64,000 nucleotides of DNA. Origin: Isoetes taiwanensis. Taxonomy: Eukaryota; Streptophyta; Lycopodiopsida; Isoetales; Isoetaceae. Position 1 is the stretch's first letter. Each line of letters begins with the position of its first letter. The position numbers were made by a program, and so were the translations under genes. The stretch covers positions 13,988,913-14,052,912 of the forward strand of contig JAJEKV010000024.1 of assembly GCA_021234155.1 (NCBI GenBank). Reading direction: 5' to 3'. Shown here piece after piece: positions 57,494-64,000 of this stretch. The notes beneath the pieces were generated by a model. That model did not search any database, was not told the DNA's origin, and worked only from the letters and a program-made list of their open reading frames with translations.

Positions 57494-59062
57494 GATGCCG
57501 CAGATGATGATATGGAGTATGAAGTCATACCCCCAACATGGAATAAACAACTATCTGATATAGGTTATGACAAGAAAAGGATTGAATGTCCCAACACTGC
57601 AGTGCAGACTATCATCTGCTGTATCAAAAACATGAAGGTACATGAACTTATACTAGAAAAGGAAGCAATGAGAACTCCTGATCAGATTTCAGCAGTAACA
57701 CATTTGGGCTTCAGTCAATGGCTATTACTGTTACCCAAAATCAACAAGCTATCAGAAAAAGAAGAAGAGGTATATCCATTCATTGCAGAACTTTATGACA
57801 GTTTGCCCAATAGGATCTATGAGTGTACCATGAATGAAGATGCAAGTGCAAAAAACTTTATTATGGGAGTAACAGCTTTGGAGGATGTGAATGGGATAAA
57901 AAACTCTCATGGGAAAGAGAATGAACAGATCAGAATTGATATGCCAGAGGCCTCCACTAAGGAATCCACCAATTCGGACGATCCATTTGGTGAGGATCTA
58001 TTAACAGAAGAAGATAAAGTTGTACTTCAACAACCAGGTGTGACCCATAATAACCAAAACAAGGGCCTGGAATTCAAATTCACGTTGAGAAACTGTATAA
58101 AATTCCCCATCATTTCCGAGAGATTAGTGGAGAGTCATGGATTGCTATGTAACCAGGCACTATGGAGAACCAAAAATCTTGGAGCCCTTGCTCCCATCAG
58201 TGAGGAGGCATGGATGATTTTAGGGGATATCTCTAAGGAAGAGGCCGATAGTGCAAAGGCAGCTGCCTTAAGGATGGAAAAGATGAAGTTAACAAAAGTA
58301 AAACTGCTAGTTGACACTCGATTCTTTGATAAAAGATGCAGCAAGAGTGAACTCATGATTCTATGCCAGAAAGGGCATATGGCCTATGCTAACATTGTAA
58401 GGGATGATTTCTACATTAAAAGATTATGGCGTACATTATGCCCTTATTTCAAATGCATATGTGATAACAGGGGTAAAAGCAAAGCGGCCATTGAGTGTGA
58501 TGAGAGTATGATCTGGTTCGATCAAGCAATATGGTACATGTTGAATAACCTTGTTATCATATATCCTAACATGTCGTTTGCTGGTCAGATGGTGGCCTTT
58601 AGGAACTGTCTTAAAGGCACACTGAGGGCTGGAGTACTTGCATTTATTGGGTACATTGAAGTTAGAAAGATGCTAGTTGACATGACCATGAGGCTTGCTA
58701 GTAATCCACTTGCTGATCTGAAGATTGGACTCCCAAAGGGAGTCATGACGGATGTATGTGAAAAGACGATCAAATCTATCAATTTTCTTAAGGGTGCATT
58801 TGCCACTGCTAGTACTAGCAGCAACAAGATATCTAAACAGGGTAGATCAGCCAGATCTAGCGGTTCAACTTTCAAAATAAATGCTCCCCCAAGAATTACA
58901 CTGTTACCGGGTACCCCAATGAAAGCTGAGCACTCTGATAGTACTACTGTTGAAAGGCTGAACAGCCCGAGTGTTATGGAGAACTCTGTTACCAAAGATA
59001 GTAATACAAGAAGGCTGTATGTTGCTGATGGTACAGCCCAAGTTCTCAAATATGGACCATAA
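57494..59062 (+). CDS. Unknown ORF1 of the retroelement
   Basis: About 520 codons. The first internal ATG is at 57512 (MEYEVIPPTWNKQ). If the upstream exon is used, translation enters at DAADDD. I recognise no family. Visible features: an acidic middle (about residues 150-185, STNSDDPFGEDLLTEEDK), a hydrophobic/aromatic region around NFIKRLWRTLCPYFKC-like residues, a Ser/Thr-rich basic tail (SSNKISKQGRSARSSGSTFK) and no zinc knuckle. It lies 371 bp upstream of the RT on the same strand. By position it could be a nucleic-acid-binding partner of the RT. Confidence 0.7.
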   Translation, partial: DAADDDMEYEVIPPTWNKQLSDIGYDKKRIECPNTAVQTIICCIKNMKVHELILEKEAMRTPDQISAVTHLGFSQWLLLLPKINKLSEKEEEVYPFIAELYDSLPNRIYECTMNEDASAKNFIMGVTALEDVNGIKNSHGKENEQIRIDMPEASTKESTNSDDPFGEDLLTEEDKVVLQQPGVTHNNQNKGLEFKFTLRNCIKFPIISERLVESHGLLCNQALWRTKNLGALAPISEEAWMILGDISKEEADSAKAAALRMEKMKLTKVKLLVDTRFFDKRCSKSELMILCQKGHMAYANIVRDDFYIKRLWRTLCPYFKCICDNRGKSKAAIECDESMIWFDQAIWYMLNNLVIIYPNMSFAGQMVAFRNCLKGTLRAGVLAFIGYIEVRKMLVDMTMRLASNPLADLKIGLPKGVMTDVCEKTIKSINFLKGAFATASTSSNKISKQGRSARSSGSTFKINAPPRITLLPGTPMKAEHSDSTTVERLNSPSVMENSVTKDSNTRRLYVADGTAQVLKYGP

Positions 59063-59433
59063 GGTATGATGATAGTTCTGAATGATATTTTCATAAATAA
59101 ATTATCTAGATGAAAGAAGTTTTTGAATGTTCAAATATGCATCTTTACATATATGACTAAGTCAATGTTGGATGAAAGGTACTAACTTTATAATAACAAT
59201 AAGTAGTTGCCCATTAGATATGGACCAACTACTGCCACAAGGCCTAAATAATGCTCCAGAAGTTCTGGATAATCCTATATGGATAACGACCATGATTTCC
59301 TCCTTAAGCCATACCACTACATAGTAGACTAGTTTACTAACTTTCAGTCTTCTTTATATGATTAAAACAGAATTTCAAACGGTTACTAAAGGATTGCCTT
59401 GGAAGACAACACCTAATTGATGATGCTCCCAAA
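59063..59433 (+). other. Spacer between ORF1 and RT, candidate intron
   Basis: ORF1 ends CCA TAA and is followed at once by GGTATGATG, a donor-like site. Near 59370 AAAACAG precedes AATTTCAAACGG, from which an open frame (FKRLLKDCLGRQHLIDDAPK) leads in phase into the RT Met. Removal of this piece would give a two-cistron mRNA, since the stop precedes the donor. No other gene is seen here. Confidence 0.4.
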
Positions 59434-61437
59434 ATGAAAAAAAGAATTGTTCACTGCATTTTTCTATCCAAGATATTGGATAAGGTGTGCCTACCTAAGA
59501 TTTTTCATTATGCCATGATAGAGGTGCTAGGCAGTACAGGGGAAGATATTATGAAAGAGACCATGTTCTCATGGAAGTATACTGAGAATATGAGGGACTT
59601 GTGCTATAAGCCATACTATATCTTTGCACAAGGAGGGGAAGCTGAATGCCCATGTTCCATTCCTCAACTCAAAGGGTTTATTGATCCAACAATAGGGCAC
59701 ATTAGAACTACTGACCGTGGGGTAGTGCAAAACATACAATTAAGAAAGATGCTACAGCTAGGTCTGAACCATATTCCTGACAGATGCTTGGAATGGAATG
59801 AGTTCGAAAAGGAATTAATTTCCACAGTCAACAACATATTTGAGGTGCATAAATATACATTCCCAAATATAAAGGAGGAGATTAAACAGGAAGTGGAAAA
59901 AATAGTCCTAGTTAAGATGGCTGCTCTGGTTAGTAAAGCCTGCAGGAGGGATAACACTAGAAGGTTCCCCCTGAACGACAATAGAGTGGTCAAAAGCATA
60001 GAATGGCTCAATAAGTACCTTTATGTTGCTGGCATAGATAAAGCCACCAATAACCCGGCATTTATTTGCCCAAAACATATCACTGAAATGGCTATTAACA
60101 GACTAAATAGTAGTGATTTCACAATAATTACAATGGACCAGGTGGCTGTTATATGGAAGATCAAAACAGAAATGGAACAAATCTTTCCTTTTGTTGGATA
60201 TACAAGTGATAGGTTGCCATATTTACTAGGCATCTATAAGGCCCATAAAAAGGACTATAGATGGATAACAAATGCACATGGGACAGCTTATACTGAATTT
60301 TCAAACATTATTACAGCAGGTCTGAATATGATCATAGAGATTTGGCCAGACGTTGCCAAGAATATTTGCATAAGATTCTGCAATATGTTTCCTGGAAAGG
60401 TCAATCCTAACTGGATGATTCAATCCGTATACGATGTAATCTTAAATCTTCCCTCTAAAATCACTGATATTTTTGTGGCAGACATCACAAAATGCTATGA
60501 GAGCATTCCTCTGACAGGGGATAGTGGAATTTGCCAGGTTATTACACTAGTCATTAATACAGTTTGGGAACACATGACTCATATCCACCATAACTATAAG
60601 CTATGGATTAAAAGAGAAGGGAATGAGAATTACATAACCAAATGGTTTAAGGCAGACCCAAAAGGGAAATGTTGGAGTCTGATCACCAAGGATAACTTTA
60701 TCAGAGCCAATATATGGTTATTAACTAATTGTTTTATCATGAAGGGGGATAATACATGGCTGCAAATTAGTGGCATTCCTATGGGCTTTGCCTGCAGCCC
60801 ATGCTGGTGCAACCTGTATCTGGCATGGAATGAAGCTATCTTTATTAAAAATTTAGCTACTCAAGGGAGATACAAGGAGGTGGAAATGTTCAAATATGTA
60901 TTTAGATACATGGATGATCTCCTTGCCATTAACTGCCCCGATATAAGAAATTTTCTAGGTTATGCTTTTCAGGATAAAGAAGTGCAGCCACAGATATATG
61001 ACATGAGATTTCTAGGGATCAAAGAAGAGACTGCCTTTAAATTCAAAAATGACCCAATAGCCACATTTGGATACAAGGGTAATTTTCTTAATGTGACTAT
61101 TGAGATATTGAGCAGGGCTAATGGTATCTTCAGGACAGTTAAATATGATAAAAGAGACATTCTTCCATTCAAGGTGCTGAAATATGTGCAGGCTGCTAGT
61201 TGTAGACCATATTATCAAGCTAGAAATGTCATCATTTCGCAAATCCTGCCATACATGTACATTAACTCGTGTCCCAGGGAGGCAGCTAAAGACATCAAAA
61301 TGCTTATTAAAAACTTCGACACAAATGGATTTGATTACAGGGGACTTTGTAAGGCAGTATACAAGTATGTGTACAAAAACGACTTTCCAGGACTTCAATA
61401 TGACAGTAATGTACTGCTAGAATTCCTGAACCACTAG
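59434..61437 (+). CDS. Reverse transcriptase, Penelope/telomerase-like, no endonuclease
   Basis: 667 codons, uninterrupted. Motifs: DKATNNPAFICPK (about 202-214; the ADKxxNN...VCKKYY motif of Penelope-related RTs), YLLGIYKAHKKDYRWI (263-278, KxHK...R), FVADITKCYESIPL (347-360, motif A with catalytic Asp), SGIPMGFACSPCWCNLYLAW (446-465, motif B), FRYMDDLLAIN (490-500, motif C, Asp pair). A C-terminal thumb-like region (PYYQARNVIISQ...GFDYRGLCKAV, 592-641) follows. No GIY-YIG, AP-endonuclease, RNase H or integrase is visible, so it would have to use pre-existing 3' ends, as endonuclease-lacking Penelope-like elements are thought to do at telomeres. It would synthesise cDNA from its own transcript. 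A cellular rvt-type RT is an alternative. Confidence 0.85.
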   Translation: MKKRIVHCIFLSKILDKVCLPKIFHYAMIEVLGSTGEDIMKETMFSWKYTENMRDLCYKPYYIFAQGGEAECPCSIPQLKGFIDPTIGHIRTTDRGVVQNIQLRKMLQLGLNHIPDRCLEWNEFEKELISTVNNIFEVHKYTFPNIKEEIKQEVEKIVLVKMAALVSKACRRDNTRRFPLNDNRVVKSIEWLNKYLYVAGIDKATNNPAFICPKHITEMAINRLNSSDFTIITMDQVAVIWKIKTEMEQIFPFVGYTSDRLPYLLGIYKAHKKDYRWITNAHGTAYTEFSNIITAGLNMIIEIWPDVAKNICIRFCNMFPGKVNPNWMIQSVYDVILNLPSKITDIFVADITKCYESIPLTGDSGICQVITLVINTVWEHMTHIHHNYKLWIKREGNENYITKWFKADPKGKCWSLITKDNFIRANIWLLTNCFIMKGDNTWLQISGIPMGFACSPCWCNLYLAWNEAIFIKNLATQGRYKEVEMFKYVFRYMDDLLAINCPDIRNFLGYAFQDKEVQPQIYDMRFLGIKEETAFKFKNDPIATFGYKGNFLNVTIEILSRANGIFRTVKYDKRDILPFKVLKYVQAASCRPYYQARNVIISQILPYMYINSCPREAAKDIKMLIKNFDTNGFDYRGLCKAVYKYVYKNDFPGLQYDSNVLLEFLNH

Positions 61438-61481
61438 AATACGAGGTATGACAGAAACTTTCATTTCACATGCTTTTTTCT

Positions 61482-61527
61482 AATAAAGATGGGATGAGGC
61501 TCAACCCCTACTATGATAGTGGGGGTT
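61482..61527 (+). terminator. Candidate polyadenylation signal and hairpin 3' of the RT gene
   Basis: AATAAA at 61482-61487 lies 45 bases after the RT stop. A hairpin AACCCCTAC...GTGGGGGTT follows at 61503-61527. Confidence 0.5.
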
Positions 61528-61610
61528 AGCCATCCCCATGATCATAGATTGATTAAATGAATAGGAGTGTTGGACTTCATTCCACGGTAGGTGGAAGGGT
61601 TTTTTTTATT

Positions 61611-64000
61611 AGTGCAAGAAGTACCTTTTATTGAATCTTCTAAATCTTTACTCATAGTATGATGTCTTGGAAAGAGCTACAATATAGACCTAGTTATTCC
61701 AGAAAATATACAATGGTCTAAGTTGTATTGCAAGGGCCGTTTAACTATTATGGAAACTACCAAGTTTAATTGCATATGATTCTATAGTAGTGAATAAAAA
61801 TAAAACCCTAAAACGGTGCATTTAGTGAATGCGTGCTTGAATAGCGGTAAAGGCCGGTGGACCTTGCAGAAGATTTATGACAAGGATTCAGTAGCTGGGG
61901 TGCTTTTGGGTGCAAGCGCCCACATAATGGGCTATTTTTCTGATGAAAATGAGGCATCGAACTCGGATAATGATATACTTAATATTTCTGATTTGAAGAG
62001 GGAGCTTGAAGCATATACAGTTCGTCTATCTAAGTCTGATCACAGAATGGATGCTAGAGGCGAGAGAGGAGGCTATGGGCAAAGAAGAGGCGGCTTTCAA
62101 AGGGACGATAGATATTATCAAAAAGTCCCGAACATTTTCGGCAAAAAAAGCGCCCGGGATGAATATCATGATGGACAAATAATCCAAGAAACTCGGGGAG
62201 ATTGATGGTGACCCGGACTTTGATCGGGTTTCATTTGGATTTACAAGCTTTAATAGGATTCTATAGTGGCATAGATTAATTTACAAAAGGTAGTTCGATT
62301 CCACATGATGAAAACTATGAAGGTGTCCGCTCATAAAGATTCAGGTGAATGCTAGATGCATTAGGAATACGTCTGTAAGGATACAAATAGAGGTATATTG
62401 TCCAAATTTTATGACCATAATGGTGGCGGCTGATAGCTAATAGACTGAAGTTCACACTATACATTAGAAACAATGGCTTTTTGCTGCTCTAAAACACAAT
62501 AGAGTCCTATCCAGACTTCGATCAGATTACATAATAGATCTAGGTGTTGGATAGGTTGTTAAGGTCACATAAATAAATTCATTTCTTTGATGGCCCCGAC
62601 TTCACATAAGAAAACTTGTGAGGCTTGTCTACTCATAAGGATTCCGACCAATGCGAGATGCATTAGAAATACATAAGGCTACATATGAATGGTTAAGTAA
62701 AAAAATCTTTTTTACATGTTTCAGCTGATAACCTGTTTACTATTTAACATGATGATAAGGTAAAGCTTACAAACAAGAATCAGGTTTGAGGATTTATGAC
62801 AGGTTTGAAATTATGGATTATTCTATAGCAGTGATCCTTAGATATAATTACAAGCATGGGTTTCAGCTGAAATACCAATGTTAATCTCTGATTTCAGTAT
62901 ATTCTTATAGTCAAGGCGTACTAATAGGGCAAAAGGAACAATGGGTAATCAGCGAAGAGCTGAAAACCCCAATGTACCTTTTGGCCCTTGCCCTGATACC
63001 ATTTTTTATGCTAACAGGGTATTGTTTGGCTGCAGGTACGGGGTTTTCTTCTCATTGTCTCTTTTGCTTTATAAGTGTGGTTTGGCTACAACGATGGATC
63101 AAGTTTTGAAAAACAATGCAACTTGAGTTCTCATACAACACACTTATCAGTCCATAGAGCACGCGAACAGGGTTCTTTTTGGTTTTAAGTTTATAAAAGT
63201 GCAAGGTTGCTTATAATACATTATGAGGAATGATATAGACTATGAAGTAGGGTCTGTTTGATCGTATATGGATTACTGATGTTAAAAGGAAAAAGGATCT
63301 ATGAATATGTTTTATAGATGATTTACTCTCATATAGTGAAACTTAATATATGGAGATAAAAAGTGGCAGAAAACTGTACTGCAATTATATCTGGTTTCTG
63401 GAATTATATCTGGTTTCTGCAATTATATCTGGTTTGCTAAAAGTTTTGTACATCCACACCCATTAATTGGATATAGTAAGATGACCATGAGGGGATAATA
63501 TTATTCCATTTAGACTTGACATATAGACTATAGTCAAAACCACAGGTTGAAAATCATAGGATTGAGATCACATTGATGGTTCAAAACTATTAATTCACAT
63601 ACATCTTAGAATGGTCTTCCTGCCTATAAGTATGTAGCTGGAGCAGAATAATAAAAGTTAAATAAAGCTACAAGTTTAGCTCTAGATAGTTAGGATAAGG
63701 TTCCAGAATAGCACTCGTTATAATACTCAAATTATCTCAGACCTTTAATGCAGATGTATTTATGATATAAGGTCTCTTTTTGGTCTTTAAATATGAAAGT
63801 AAATGGTGTCTATTCCCTAATGATATTGGGTCTAAGACTTAAATTCTCTCATGTTTTGGAGATAATATTAATTGGGACATTGTGACTTTTTCATGTCTCT
63901 AGTCTGAAAATTACTGTCATATAAGCCCTAAAGGCAGTTACCATTTAACATAAAAGAATACATTAGTATGGGAACATCGAGATGATCTAGTAATACATGT
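61611..64000 (+). repeat. Long direct repeat, right copy (continues past window)
   Basis: It matches 54811-57198 almost base for base outside 62150-62650. It includes a second copy of the Gly/Arg-rich frame (61816-62205) and of the 56139 frame (62941 onward, shortened by a stop). The window ends before the equivalent of ORF1, so it is unknown whether another unit follows. Confidence 0.93.

Larger units (their letters stand above)
54811..61610 (+). mobile_element. Penelope-like retroelement unit (tandem period about 6.8 kb)
   Basis: 54811-57198 recurs almost exactly at 61611-64000 (end of window), with offset 6800-6802. Between them lie an unknown open frame and a 667-aa RT, both on the plus strand. 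Long direct repeats that arise from tandem insertion are characteristic of Penelope-like elements. No TG...CA ends or 5-bp duplication as in LTR elements are seen. Because the window ends inside the right copy, I cannot tell whether the repeat is a terminal repeat of about 2.4-2.7 kb or a full second unit. Confidence 0.65.

Noticed and set aside
54811-64000. LTR retrotransposon interpretation of the long direct repeats
   Set aside because: No TG...CA ends, primer-binding site, integrase or RNase H; the RT motifs are not of the copia or gypsy kind.
1-64000. CRISPR array, rRNA or intact tRNA gene
   Set aside because: No regularly spaced short repeats with unique spacers and no rRNA words were seen; tRNA-like boxes at 54412-54650 lack a cloverleaf with CCA-ready acceptor stem.

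Overview
The window looks like a transposon-dense stretch of a large land-plant nuclear genome. The evidence is plant Ty1/copia and Ty3/gypsy retrotransposons, L1-type LINEs, a wall-associated/receptor-like kinase fragment and a hAT-type MITE. No CRISPR, operon or bacterial-type gene organisation is seen. A spliced Crypton-type tyrosine recombinase and a Penelope/telomerase-like reverse transcriptase (RT) are uncommon in flowering plants, so I lean towards a fern, lycophyte or gymnosperm; this is inference only.

Layout. 1-1000: the end of a kinase gene, whose 3' end runs into a hAT-like repeat. 996-5639: a young copia element (Copia-1, minus strand) with 212-bp LTRs and one open gag-pol frame. 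5640-9387: gene-poor DNA with a hAT MITE carrying a perfect 8-bp target duplication, foldback repeats and an LTR fragment. 9388-12691: a unit bounded by 27-bp inverted repeats that contains an apparently intact six-exon tyrosine recombinase gene. 13769-18098: a decayed copia element (Copia-2). 18795-32806: an L1-type LINE with a 20-bp target duplication, split by an 11-kb gypsy element (2.5-kb LTRs, ATACT target duplication). 32930-33895: a second LINE fragment. 34668-39906: a decayed copia element (Copia-3), itself hit by a 5'-truncated LINE. 40217-41671: another truncated LINE. 41672-46512: an AT-rich tandem repeat split by a LINE carrying endonuclease and RT remnants. 47197-52760: a host-gene-like fragment and a gutted gypsy element. 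54412-54650: two tRNA-like SINE units. 54811-64000: about 6.8-kb-spaced direct repeats flanking a two-gene cassette, an unknown 524-codon frame followed by a 667-aa RT with no recognisable endonuclease.

The two most interesting loci are the tyrosine recombinase (9828-12141) and the tandemly arranged RT cassette (54811-64000). In the first, all five introns are GT-AG, phases are consistent and catalytic residues are recognisable, with Lys in the usual His position. The second resembles endonuclease-lacking Penelope-like elements but has an ORF1 I cannot assign.

A caution applies to the whole window. Near-identical repeat pairs differ in clusters at CAG/CTG versus CGG/CCG sites, often with small indels. 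This looks like base-calling error at CHG-methylated sites in a long-read assembly, so some frameshifts and LTR divergences may not be real.
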